Part shown: positions 1-7,866 of the stretch, in pieces
How positions within the stretch are numbered: the first letter of the stretch is position 1
How the letters are laid out: each line of letters begins with the position of its first letter
Assembly: GCA_026770575.1 (NCBI GenBank)
Contig: MU657191.1
Coordinates: forward strand, 332,811 to 344,889
Length of the DNA stretch: 12,079 bases
Origin: Pelagophyceae sp. CCMP2097
Taxonomy: Eukaryota > Sar > Pelagophyceae
Reading direction: 5' to 3'
The notes under the pieces: generated by a model
What the model was told of the DNA's origin: nothing
Database searches by the model: none
The model's input: only the letters and a program-made list of their open reading frames with translations
Position numbers and translations under genes: made by a program

Positions 1-2499
1 GGCGGCGCGCCGCCGAGCTGCGCGAGGAGCTGCGGCGACGGCGGCGCCGGCGGGCCCCCCATGCCGGCGGGGGCCATGCCCGCGGCGCCGGGCATACCGG
101 CCATGGCCGGCGGCATCTGCGCGTTCTGGGCATTGCGCGCGTTTTGCGTGTACTTGTACTGCTGGCCCTGCTGCTGCGCGCCCGGCGCGCCGGGCGCGCC
201 CTGCTGCTGGCTGCGGTTGCGGCCGCGGCGCGCGCTGCCCTGGCCGAGCTGCTGCGCGCCGAGCGCGCCCGGGTGCATGCCGTACGCCTGGCCCGGGTGC
301 TGCGGCGCAAACTGGCGGTTGCGCGGGTCCGCGCCCGGCGGTAGGCCCTGCGGGGAGAGCGGCCCCGCGCGCGGCTGCTGGCCGCGCGCGACGACGTAGC
401 CGCCCTGGGCGCGACCGGCGAACTGCGGCGGCATGGCCTGGCCGGGAGGGAGCATAGCGTGTTGCGGCGCTGCGCCGTGGTACATCATCGGCACGCCGTA
501 GTGGTGCGGGTGCGAGAAGCCCTGGTGCGGCGCGAGGTGCGGCGGGCCCATGGGCCCGCCGCCGCCCGCCGGCGGCGCGCCGGCGAGGCCCTGGAGGCCG
601 TAGCCGGGCTGCGCCGCTCGTCGCTGCGCGTGCTGCGCCTCGAGCTGCGCGCGCCGCACCTCCTTGCGCTGGGCCAGAGCGACGAAGATGGGCTTGCCCA
701 GGACGAGCTTGTTGTTCATTTCCGAAACGGCCTTGGTGGCCTCCTCCGGGGACGCGAAGCAGACAAAGCCAAAGCCGCGCGAGGCGCCGGCGGAGGACTC
801 GCGCATCACGCGCGCGGAAGTGATGGTGCCGAACGGCGCGAAGTGCTCGCGCAGGCCGTCGTCGTCGAGCGCGTCGTCGAGGTTCTTCACGAAAAGGTTG
901 ACGCCCTGATACTTCTTGATACGCTCGACCTTAGCCGCCTCGAACTTGGCAGACAACTCGCGCATGCGCTCCTGCTTCTTCTGCGCGCGGCCCACGAACA
1001 GCGGTGCCTTCAACTCCACCGCCGACGAAGCAGAGGCGCCGTCGACGACGGCGTCGACCGTCGTGGCCGAGTTGAGCACCTCCATCGCCTTCACGGCCGA
1101 CTCGTGCTCGTCAAAGTTGACCCAGCCAAACGCGGAGCCGTCGTGCACCGCCGAAAGCTCCTCCGCCTCGGCCGCCTCGCCCGCGATGCGCGCCAGAGTG
1201 TCCTCGGCGGCCGCGACGGCCGCCTCGTCGTTCGCCTCGATGGCCGCCTCCTTCTGCGCCTCGGCGGCGGCCGTGTCCGCGTCGCGCTGCTTCGACGCGG
1301 CGGCGGCGGAATCCGCCGCGCGCTGCGCGACGGCCGCGTCCTTGTCCGTCTTCTCACGAGCCGGGTTGACCTTGCAAGACGTAATAGCGCCAAACTTCTC
1401 AAACACAGACTTCAGCGCCGCCTCGGTCCACTCGGGCGGGAAGTTCTTCACGTAGAGGTTGGTCCAGTCCTCGAGGCCCGACCGCTCCGTGCGCCGGACA
1501 AAGTGGCCGACGTAGACGTCCTTGTCGCAGATAGTCATGTTGTTGATCTTGGCAATGGCGTCGGAGGCGCTCTCCTCAGTCTCGTAGTGCACGTAGCCGT
1601 AGCCCTGCGACCGCCCGGCCTCGTCCGTCGCGACCTTGCAGGACAGAATCGACCCGAAGAGGGAGAAGGTGTCGAAGAGGGCCTTGTGGTCAATCGAGGC
1701 GTCAAGGTTCTTCACGAAGACATTGCCGACGCCGCTCTTGCGCAGAGTCGGGTCGCGCTGCGACCACATGATGCGGCAGGGCTTGTTCTTGATCAGCGTG
1801 TAGTTCATCGTCTCCAGCGCGCGCTCCGCATCCGAGACGTTATGGAAGTTCACGTAGGCATAGCCCAGCGAACGCCGCGTCACCGCGTCACCTAAAACGG
1901 CAAGTAACGCGCCGAGTCAAGGCCGCGCAAGCCCTGCATTTTCTCGTAAGGATACTAGGGCGGGGCCCCCGAGAGGCCCGAGCCCCCGGCCCTCCGACGA
2001 GCGACGCCCGCGAGGGGAAGGCTCGCGTCGGGCGGGCTGGGACGACCCCGGCCAGAATCTTCGAAACTGTCCGCGGTGCGCGCCCTCTCCCCCTGCGGTG
2101 GTCCGCCCTGCGGCCCAGCCGTCCCCGGCGGCGCCACGCGGCCGCGGCGGCCGCATGCGCGCGGTGGGCCCCCACACTTGGTGTCCGCGGGCCTGCTTCG
2201 CTCGACGCCGTTGCGCACGGCAGACGCGGATCGAGGCGACCGGGCCGACGGTGTTGAAGATCTCGAAGAGGAGACCTGTGGTGCGGCGGTGGGCCGCCCG
2301 CCGCGCGTCGCATCGAGGCCGCCGGTGGACTCACCCTCGGACGCGTCGGGCGCGAGGTCGCCGACATACAGCGACGCGCCTGCGGGAAACGCGCGTCGGC
2401 ACTCGGAGGCCCGCGCGCGCCCGGGTGTTACACCGGCGCCGAAGCCGGCGTCCTCAGACCCCGCGGGGGCCTCGGCGACCCCGTCGGCGATGATTCCAT
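1..2499 (-). CDS. PABPC1: Cytoplasmic poly(A)-binding protein (PABP), 3' end beyond the window
   Basis: Binds mRNA poly(A) tails and supports translation and mRNA stability in the cytoplasm. Read on the minus strand, exons 2379-2335, 2275-2219 and 1891-1 join into four RRMs. RRM1 has [14 protein letters not shown] at its start and [17 protein letters not shown] at its RNP1 end. RRM2 (about 1726-1500) has [22 protein letters not shown]3 (about 1464-985) has an Ala/Glu-rich insertion. RRM4 (about 905-660) has [17 protein letters not shown] and RGFGFVCF. From 658 to 1 a Pro/Gly/Gln-rich linker follows, with [13 protein letters not shown]; the C-terminal MLLE domain would lie to the left. All introns are GT-AG: 2334-2276, 2218-1892 and probably 2459-2380. 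The start is uncertain. ATG 2499 with exon 2499-2460 gives a short N-terminus in the right phase. A stronger donor (GTGTAA at about 2433) would need an unseen upstream exon. Family identity is near certain; exon 1 is tentative. Confidence 0.96.
1892..2218 (-). other. Long intron inside PABP RRM1
   Basis: Largest intron in the window (327 nt). It splits an Arg codon (C|GT) in the conserved [12 protein letters not shown] segment, so the junction is fixed by homology. Donor GTGCGC, acceptor TTTTAG followed by G. A second GT lies exactly 12 nt after the first intron base, inside GCGTC, as in several other introns here. Confidence 0.9.
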
Positions 2500-2847
2500 A
2501 ACGTCCACCCCCGGGCCCGCAGGCGTCGCAAAACGACGCCCGCAAGGTCGAGCGGCCTGTACGAGACACCGCTGCGCACTGTGGAAGGGGGCAGCGCCAC
2601 CAGGATTCTGCATCGTCGATCGGGTCGGTGCGAGAGAATAAAGGTGGTCTGATAAATTCTCCGACGAGAGAATTTATCGCCTCTAACCCGGAGTTCGCCA
2701 ACTTTTTGGAGCACATAACCCACCACAAGCGCCGCGAAGCGCAGCAGTCCCGATCCTTACTCGACATTCCGGCTCGTCTTGCAGCGCCCCGCCGCGCCGC
2801 CGCGGGGATTTCTCCAATGAACGTCGTTTACCTCCAAGGTATGTCGT
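2500..2847 (-). promoter_or_regulatory. PABP upstream region
   Basis: This 348-bp stretch lies between the PABP start and the stop of the F-box gene, both on the minus strand. It must hold the PABP promoter or 5' leader and the F-box 3' end. Its 2630-2720 part is clearly more AT-rich than the surrounding coding DNA and carries the perfect inverted repeat listed separately. I see no convincing ORF in it and no clear TATA box in PABP orientation. Confidence 0.5.
2651..2678. repeat. Perfect 11-bp inverted repeat upstream of PABP
   Basis: Arms GATAAATTCTC (2651-2661) and GAGAATTTATC (2668-2678) flank the 6-nt spacer CGACGA. The arms are AT-rich in a GC-rich setting, about 150-180 bp upstream of the proposed PABP start. 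It could be a dimeric factor site or an RNA hairpin in a 5' leader; the sequence does not say which. Confidence 0.9.
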
Positions 2848-2851
2848 TTAC
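2823..2851. repeat. 9-bp direct repeat at the F-box stop codon
   Basis: GTCGTTTAC occurs at 2823-2831 and 2843-2851 (GTAAACGAC on the minus strand), 20 bp apart. The right-hand copy overlaps the TAA stop (2850-2848) of the F-box gene. It may belong to the 3' end signal; function unknown. Confidence 0.6.
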
Positions 2852-4248
2852 GCGGCGGCCGGCGAGCGTCGTGGCGGCGGCCTCGGGCACCCGCCGTCGC
2901 GGGGGCAGAGTTCGGCGACGCCCCGCCGCGGCGCCGTGGGCGGCGTCGGCGCGAGGCGGAGCGCGACGCCGGGCCCACAGGCCATGGCCGGCGCCACGTC
3001 GCTTATGGCGGGCGGCGCCGCGGCCGCGGCGCCCTCGAGCGACGCGTGCAGCGCGGCGACGTCGACGACAGCCCACGTCCCGCCGACCTGCGTAGACGTC
3101 GTCGAGGGCCGCCCTTTGCGCGCTCCGGGCGTCCCCTCGAAGAGTCCAGACGCCGAGCGCGACGCCAAAGGAGAAGGTGCAGGCCTCGAACGAAACGCCG
3201 ACGTCGTCGCCCACGCCGACGTCGACGTGCTCGCCGACGGAGCTGGCGTCGAGGCGGCGGCACCAGCCCCAGCGCAGGCCGCGCGCGTCCCAGCACCGCG
3301 CGACGACGTCGCACCGGCCACCGACGCAGGCGACGTGGACGTCGAAGACGCCGACGTCCGTGGTGATGACCACGCCCACCTTGCACCACCTACAATCGTC
3401 GGCATCGGTGACGCCTCTCAAGCGCGCCGCGCCGGGGACGGCGCGCCGCGCCGGGGACGCACCATTGGTCTTCGTCTTGGAAGCGGCTTTGGAAGCGGCA
3501 GGCTTCGATGCCGACGGACCAGACCCAGCGGCGCTGCTCGCTGCTCGCTCGTCGCAGCGGCGCGAAAAGCATCGTGGCCTCGTCGCCTTCGCCCGAGTCC
3601 TGTCGTTGGCGCGACTCGACGCAAGGTCGACGCGACGTCCGACGCGCGGCAAGGTCGCCTCACGGCGCTACGGCCGCCGCGGAGCGCGAGGCTGTGGAGC
3701 GAGTCGCGGAGGCCCGCCGGCGACGGCGGCGGCTCGTGCGCCTCGCGCGCGGCGGCCTTGCACGGCGCGCCTCGGAGGACGCGGTCCGTCGCCGGCACCG
3801 CGCGCGATCCGCCGGCGCAGCGCGCAAGCGGATGGTCCGCGCCGCCGAGGACGGCGGCGCCGCGGAGCACGTCTGCGCGGCTCCAGAACGCTGCGCGGCG
3901 GACGCCGTCGAGCGCCGCGCACCACGCGGCCGCGCTCTCGGCGGCGCTCTCGGCGATGCTCTCGGCCCCGTCGCTACGCAGCGAGCCGGCGGCGTCCGTG
4001 GCGGCGTCCGATTCGCCCTCGGCGTCCGATGCGTCGGCGAGCGCTGCGCGGACGTCTGCGAGGCGGAGCGGCGCGGCTCGGCCGTGGCCCGCGAGGCCCT
4101 CGGCGGCGGCGCGCAGCAGCGGCGCGGAGCCGCACACGTGCGCGCGCCAGGCGCGGCAGACGCGCCTCAGCGCCCACGGCGCGGAGCAGGGCTCGGCGCG
4201 CACGGCGTATGCGAAGATGCAGTGGAGGGCGGCGTCCGGCAGATCCAT
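2848..4248 (-). CDS. F-box protein with a C-terminal beta-rich, possibly SPRY-like domain
   Basis: The N-terminus (residues 2-45) fits an F-box: LPDAALHCIFAYAV, then WALRRVCRAWRAHV. Such proteins bind Skp1 and bring substrates to SCF ubiquitin ligases. Exons: 4248-3664, 3599-3463, 3389 to 3152 or 3164, and 3087-2848, about 395-399 aa. Introns: 3663-3600 (GTGAGG...ACAG), 3462-3390 (GTGCGT...GTAG), and 3151 or 3163 to 3088. Splicing joins three frames into one W-rich segment (SEQRRWVWSVGIEACRFQ, DEDQWWCKVGVVITT, then VGVGDDVGVSFEACTF). Its strand pattern recalls B30.2/SPRY domains, as in FBXO45-type proteins; this is inference. Between the two domains lies an Ala/Ser/Glu-rich linker. ATG 4248 was chosen because it directly precedes the F-box; no in-frame ATG further upstream is convincing. 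Other second-domain families remain possible. Confidence 0.6.
3422..3459. repeat. 19-bp perfect tandem duplication inside an F-box intron
   Basis: Copies at 3422-3440 and 3441-3459 are identical. They fill about half of the 73-nt intron 3462-3390 and stop just inside its donor. The duplication supports reading this stretch as non-coding. Confidence 0.9.
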
Positions 4249-4540
4249 GCCGAGGTTCTGCAGGTTGCCGAGCGTCAGCGACCGCTGCAAAAGTCGTCGT
4301 CGGTCTCTTGCTCGCGGTCGCTCCGGCCACACGAAATGCGAGCGCGGCGGCTCAGGAGCTCTGGCTCGTGGCCGGAGGTTCCTTCTGACTCCCCGCGAAC
4401 GTCTCTCAAATTTTCAAATGAAAAATCGTGACGGCCAAGATAGTTCAAATACACCCTTGCATCGACGAGGGCGCGCGGCGCTGACATCCATCCCTAACCT
4501 GCGACGTAGCAGAGTGTGCAGCCCGAGGCCATGAACGGGC

Positions 4541-4548
4541 TATAAAAT
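4541..4548 (+). promoter_or_regulatory. TATA-like box TATAAAAT
   Basis: Canonical TATAAAA on the plus strand within the divergent region. It lies about 700 bp before the PP1 start, so it would imply a long leader or an unannotated transcript. Motif match only. Confidence 0.35.
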
Positions 4549-4593
4549 CGCCGACCCAAAAATTCGGCGCGACGCACGGCGCTTCCGTTGCGG

Positions 4594-4601
4594 TATATAT
4601 A
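4594..4601. promoter_or_regulatory. TATATATA element
   Basis: Palindromic TATATATA in a GC-rich setting, about 345 bp upstream of the F-box start on the minus strand and 645 bp upstream of PP1 on the plus strand. It could serve either direction. Motif match only. Confidence 0.35.
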
Positions 4602-4759
4602 CTGGGCCCATAACCCGCAATTTCTTCATTGTGCACTCCACGGACCATGGAGCGCCGCTCGGCCGCGCCTGAAAGCGCCCGGCTCAATCTGGGCGTGTGA
4701 GGCATGAGGGTTTTAATTTATAATCCGGAAAGCGACATTGGGTGCAGTGTGCATCTCCC

Positions 4760-4937
4760 ATGCAGATCGGCGGCGCTCGCAGGGAGAGAGTGGTCGAGTG
4801 TCACGAGGACGCAGACCGTTCTATCTCACTGGGCGATTTCGATGGGCAATGCAGATTGGCGGCGCTCGCAGGGAGAGAGTGGTCGAGTGTCACGAGGACG
4901 CAGACCGTTCTATCTCACTGGGCGATTTCGATGGGCA
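4760..4937. repeat. 89-bp tandem duplication, two copies
   Basis: Copies at 4760-4848 and 4849-4937 differ at one position only (C at 4768, T at 4857). The unit length is not a multiple of three, so a conserved reading frame is unlikely. It lies about 310 bp before the PP1 start. Near-identity implies a recent duplication or ongoing conversion. Confidence 0.97.
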
Positions 4938-5244
4938 TTGTGGGGTGCTCAGGTACACGCAGCGGTTCTCGCCGGCGGCTCAGTTCCAAAGCGAACAGCG
5001 ATTTTCTCGCACGTGCGCCGTCCACATATTGTGGGCGGAGCGCGATGGCTAAACCTTTCCAGCATAATGTGAGCGGGCGAGGGGCGTGGCCGATTGGGTT
5101 AGAAGTGGTGCGCGTAGGATTCCTATCACAGCTTCAGGAAAATTCGGTGGTCGACCGGCGCCGGTCTCCGCTGTGCAGCTCGTTTGGCGAGCGGTGTGGG
5201 TCCACTCCTAAAACGGCACCCCCCTCGGTCGGGGCCGCTGCGGC

Positions 5245-7057
5245 ATGTCGCAGAGTATGTCGGCGGCGGACAACGTCAAAGTCGACGGCCTCATCGCGCA
5301 GCTGCTCTCCGTCGTCAAGGACAAGCCCGGGACGGAGGTGCTGCTACCCGAGGACGACATCGTCTGGGTCATCCGCAAGGCGCGAGAGGTCTTCCTGGAG
5401 CAGCCCATCCTCCTCGAGGTCCACGCGCCGCTGAACATCTGCGGCGACACGCACGGGCAGTGCGTCGCCCGCGCGATCCGCGGCCCCGGCGAATACTTTA
5501 TTTCGCGCGGCGTAGGTACCACGATTTGCTCAGGCTGCGCGGGCCCGCGTCCGCCGCGCGACATTTTCCGCGCCGCGGAAACGCGCAGTCCCGACGGGCC
5601 TGATTGCAGCCGCCGGAGCCCGAGAGATCGCCGCGCAACGCGTTGCTCTCGAGGGCCCTGCCGCGCGAGTCCCACTCGCGACGTGCGCAGGTTCGAGATG
5701 GGCGGCTTCCCACCGTCGGCCAACTACCTGTTCCTGGGCGACTACGTCGATCGCGCCAAGCAGTCAGTCGTGGGACTTTTTCGCCCGCGCGTCGTGGCCG
5801 CGGCTTCCGCCGGCCTGGAGTCCTTTGGGCGCGCGGTCACCGTCGCGGCGCAGGTCCATCGAGACGATTACGCTGCTCATGTGTTACAAACTGCGATACC
5901 CGCTCACGTTCTTTTTGCTGCGTGGTGCGTCACGGCCCTCGTAGACGTCGCTCAAAGACGTCGCCTTTGAGAGACGGGCCCGCCGCCGGCAGCAGGCGGG
6001 GTTGTGCGGCGCTGATGATCTCTCGAGGGGCGCGCTTGAAAACCAACTGGCGTTGTCGAAAAGAATCTTCCCTGGCGGGCGCCCCGGCCGTCTTTGCAAA
6101 TGCGGAGGCATCGGCCCTCGTCGCAGGCAACCACGAGTGCTCTGCGCTGAATCGCATCTACGGGTTTTACGACGAGTGCAAACGGCGGTACAGCATCAAA
6201 CTGTGGCGCATTTTTGGAGATTGTTTCAACTGCATGCTCGGCGCCGCGTCCGGACGGCCGCAGGCGCGGCGGGGGAACGGCATCAGAGGCGCACGGGGGA
6301 ACGCGCATCGCGGCGGGTGCTCGGGCCTCTTCGGCGCGGCACGTCGGTCCTAGGCCCGTGGCCGCCATCGTCGAGGAGAAGATTTTGTGCATGCACGGCG
6401 GCCTCTCCCCAGAACTGGAAAAGCTGTCCCAAATCTCGTCCATCCAGCGGCCGACGGAGGTGCCCGAGGAGGGCGTGCTCTGCGACCTGCTCTGGTCCGA
6501 CCCGGAGTCCGCAGTCAGCGGCTGGGGCTACAATTCCCGAGGCGTCTCCTACACCTTTGGCATGGACGTCGTCCGCAACTTCCTCGACCAGCACGACTTG
6601 GACCTCATCTGCCGAGCCCACCAGGTCCGTGCCTCTGGAGTCCGGCGGAGTCTCCCTTGGCCGCTCCCATGCCGCTTTCGGTCCTTGGCCTCTCTGGCCA
6701 CGCCTCTAATGTCGTCGGTGCTAGGTCGTCGAGGACGGCTACGAGTTCCAGGGCAACCGGTCGCTGGTGACCGTCTTCTCGGCGCCAAACTACTGCGGGG
6801 AGTTTGACAACGCCGGCGCGATCATGGTCGTGTCCGCCGATCTGCAGTGCTCATTCAAGGTGCTGCGGCCCTCGTCACACCGCAACGCCGTCGTGCGCGC
6901 CCAACCAGACGACAACGGCGCCGGCGCGCCCCCCGCGCCCGACGCGGAGCCTGTCCCAGACGCGGACGCAGACGCGGACGCAGACTCGGACACGGACGAC
7001 GACGACAGGAGAACCGACGACAGCGACGCCCTCCTCGGGGGCGGGCGAACACAATGA
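5245..7057 (+). CDS. PPP1C: Protein phosphatase 1 catalytic subunit (PP1c)
   Basis: Ser/Thr phosphatase catalytic subunit, targeted by regulatory partners in cytoplasm and nucleus. Seven exons: 5245-5459, 5516-5536, 5691-5762, 5854-5924, 6127-6235, 6354-6624 and 6725-7057, giving 363 aa. Homology fixes every junction. Metal and active-site residues are present: GDTHG (D68, H70), GDYVD (D96), R100, GNHE (N128, H129), [18 protein letters not shown] and [23 protein letters not shown] and [15 protein letters not shown] are typical PP1. Odd points: GDYVDRA instead of GDYVDRG (A101), T69 for the usual Ile, GC donors at introns 5537-5690 and 6236-6353, a 21-nt exon, and an acidic Asp/Ala tail in place of the animal TPPR tail. 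Start ATG 5245 puts the N-terminus four residues longer than human PP1 alpha; ATG 5257 is an alternative. It could be a PP1-like paralogue, but motif content says PP1. Confidence 0.96.
5537..5690 (+). other. PP1 intron 2: GC-AG, with in-frame GT donor 12 nt downstream
   Basis: The conserved PP1 sequence [15 protein letters not shown] is restored only if the exon ends at 5536 (CT|GC). The nearest GT donor, at 5549, would add four residues (RGPA) between Leu and Phe. The intron also holds an inverted repeat, TTTCCGCG-C-CGCGGAAA. Confidence 0.75.
5925..6126 (+). other. PP1 intron 4 with terminal direct repeat and hairpin
   Basis: Junction G|GTGCGT...CGCAG|GC restores LLRGNHE. CGGCCCTCGT occurs near both ends (5933-5942 and 6112-6121). 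CTCAAAG (5951-5957) and CTTTGAG (5965-5971) form a short inverted repeat. GGCCCTCGTAGA (5934-5945) recurs in the first intron of the rightmost gene (10057-10068). Confidence 0.85.
6236..6353 (+). other. PP1 intron 5: GC-AG, with in-frame GT donor 12 nt downstream
   Basis: Joining AT|GC...CTAG|G gives [15 protein letters not shown], exactly the PP1 length. Using the GT at 6248 would insert four residues (LGAA) after Met. Its first 19 bases resemble those of PP1 intron 2. Confidence 0.75.
6959..7006 (+). repeat. 12-bp tandem repeat encoding the acidic PP1 tail
   Basis: GACGCGGACGCA occurs twice (6959-6970, 6971-6982), followed by the degenerate GACTCGGACACG and then GAC repeats. It encodes the Asp/Ala then Asp-rich tail and probably grew by slippage. 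Confidence 0.9.
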
Positions 7058-7377
7058 CACCGCGACGCACGACGGCGCCCGGCGACCGAGGCCGCGGGCG
7101 CCGAAGCGCGGCGCCGATTGGCCGCGGGCGCCGAAGCGCGGGCGACGTCGATCGGCTTCCATTCTTGGCATAGAGAAACGACGACGACGAAGGGCGCAAC
7201 CGGACTAGCACAGACCACTTCACGCCGGGGCCCCGCGGCCTCGGCGCCCGAGCGATTTTGGATAAACACCACAATTTGACTCACTCGGACGGCCTTCCGT
7301 CATGTCATGACTCGGTGCAAAGGATATCAGTACGTATGACCCCGGTCGCCGGCGGACCCTCTCGGGCGTCGCCGCGG
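7058..7377. other. Convergent intergenic region after PP1
   Basis: About 320 bp between two converging stop codons. It should hold both 3' UTRs. It contains a 22-bp direct repeat (7090-7111 and 7120-7141, period 30) and a more AT-rich part at 7255-7335. I see no coding exon or RNA gene and no obvious AATAAA. Confidence 0.6.
7090..7141. repeat. 22-bp direct repeat, period 30
   Basis: Identical GC-rich copies at 7090-7111 and 7120-7141, separated by 8 bp, in the presumed PP1 3' UTR. Probably a local duplication. Confidence 0.9.
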
Positions 7378-7866
7378 CTAGTGGAGGCCCTTGAGGACGT
7401 CTAGAGTGTGCAAGAGGTCTTCGACGTCGCCCGTAGCCTTGTACGCCTGCATGGCCGCGTCGAGACCCGCGTCGCCCGAAAGCGTGAGCGGCTGGAGGAC
7501 CTCGAGGCCGCGCTGGACCAGGCCCGCGGGTCCCGGTGGGCCCAGGCCAGCGAGGCCCTCGTCCACGAGCGCCCGCAGCTCGGGCACGAGGAACGTCTCC
7601 TCGCTCGGCGACCAGCCCTCGCGGCCTTTGATAGAGCGGGGCGCGCCCGGCATCGCCGGAGTGCCCGCCGCGGGGATGGCGAGGCCCGCGGCCTCTAGCT
7701 CGTGGAGGAAGAGCAGCAACTGCGTCCTCATGTCCGCGAGCTCCGCAGCCGGCTCGCCCGCCTCACCAGCGGCGGCGGGCGCCGCCCGGGCCGCCGCGGC
7801 GGCGACGGACGTCGGCGCGGCGACGGGCGCCGCCGGCGCTGGTCGCGCAGGCGTCTGTGCCGTCAT
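7378..7866 (-). CDS. Hypothetical alanine-rich protein, 162 aa, single exon
   Basis: Family not recognised. Residues 1-45 are Ala/Pro-rich and probably disordered. A helix with heptad character follows (MRTQLLLFLHELEAAGLAI, about 46-64), then a Pro/Gly linker, a segment with GREGWSPSEETFLVPELRAL, and a C-terminal helix pair ending LDAAMQAYKATG then DVEDLLHTLDVLKGLH. The hydrophobic pattern and lack of bias in the C-terminal half argue for a real folded region. The frame stays open upstream to about 7959, but ATG 7866 is the first ATG in it and was chosen as start. It lies 171 bp downstream of the stop of the W-x-x-W repeat gene, same strand, and converges on PP1. No signal peptide or membrane segment is visible. 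No function can be assigned. Confidence 0.65.
   Translation of the reverse strand: MTAQTPARPAPAAPVAAPTSVAAAAARAAPAAAGEAGEPAAELADMRTQLLLFLHELEAAGLAIPAAGTPAMPGAPRSIKGREGWSPSEETFLVPELRALVDEGLAGLGPPGPAGLVQRGLEVLQPLTLSGDAGLDAAMQAYKATGDVEDLLHTLDVLKGLH

Larger units (their letters stand above)
4249..5244. promoter_or_regulatory. Divergent control region between the F-box gene and PP1
   Basis: About 1 kb between two gene starts pointing apart. It is less GC-rich than the genes, with AT-rich runs at 4400-4440, 4540-4600 and 4710-4730, TATA-like boxes, an 89-bp tandem duplication, and an inverted CCAAT (ATTGG) at about 5093-5097. I found no homology-supported coding exon. A 70-codon minus-strand reading frame at 4487-4275 could be an upstream ORF or exon but has no usable junction to the F-box gene. 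Confidence 0.6.

Noticed and set aside
1876..1891. GTGACGCG repeated twice at the PABP acceptor, as a target-site duplication
   Set aside because: The whole stretch encodes the conserved residues RDAVTR of RRM1, so the repeat is explained by coding sequence.
459..1895. Plus-strand 478-codon open frame
   Set aside because: It is antisense to the PABP exon, whose minus-strand translation matches four RRMs. GC-rich coding DNA leaves long open frames on the opposite strand; composition is Arg/Leu/Val-heavy without domains.
1955..2767. Long minus-strand 270-codon frame covering PABP exon 2
   Set aside because: Only [14 protein letters not shown] belongs to a protein family. The remainder crosses the introns 2459-2380 and 2334-2276 and the upstream region, and reads as non-coding.
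4275..4487. Minus-strand frame starting MSAPRALVDARVYLNYLG as an F-box upstream exon
   Set aside because: The first half reads like protein, but codons are AT-rich unlike all other exons, and no donor in it joins in phase to the F-box exon at a good acceptor. At most an upstream ORF.
2936..4534. Plus-strand 532-codon open frame, plus Arg-rich frames nearby
   Set aside because: Antisense to the F-box gene. Highly Arg/Ser/Ala-biased, and no family motif.
5083..5160. tRNA-like A-box (TGGCCGATTGGGTTAG)
   Set aside because: No matching B-box, no acceptor stem pairing and no cloverleaf could be drawn.
5604..6353. Plus-strand 249-codon frame within PP1
   Set aside because: It merely reads through PP1 exon 5 ([15 protein letters not shown]) with flanking introns; the true protein switches frame at both sides.
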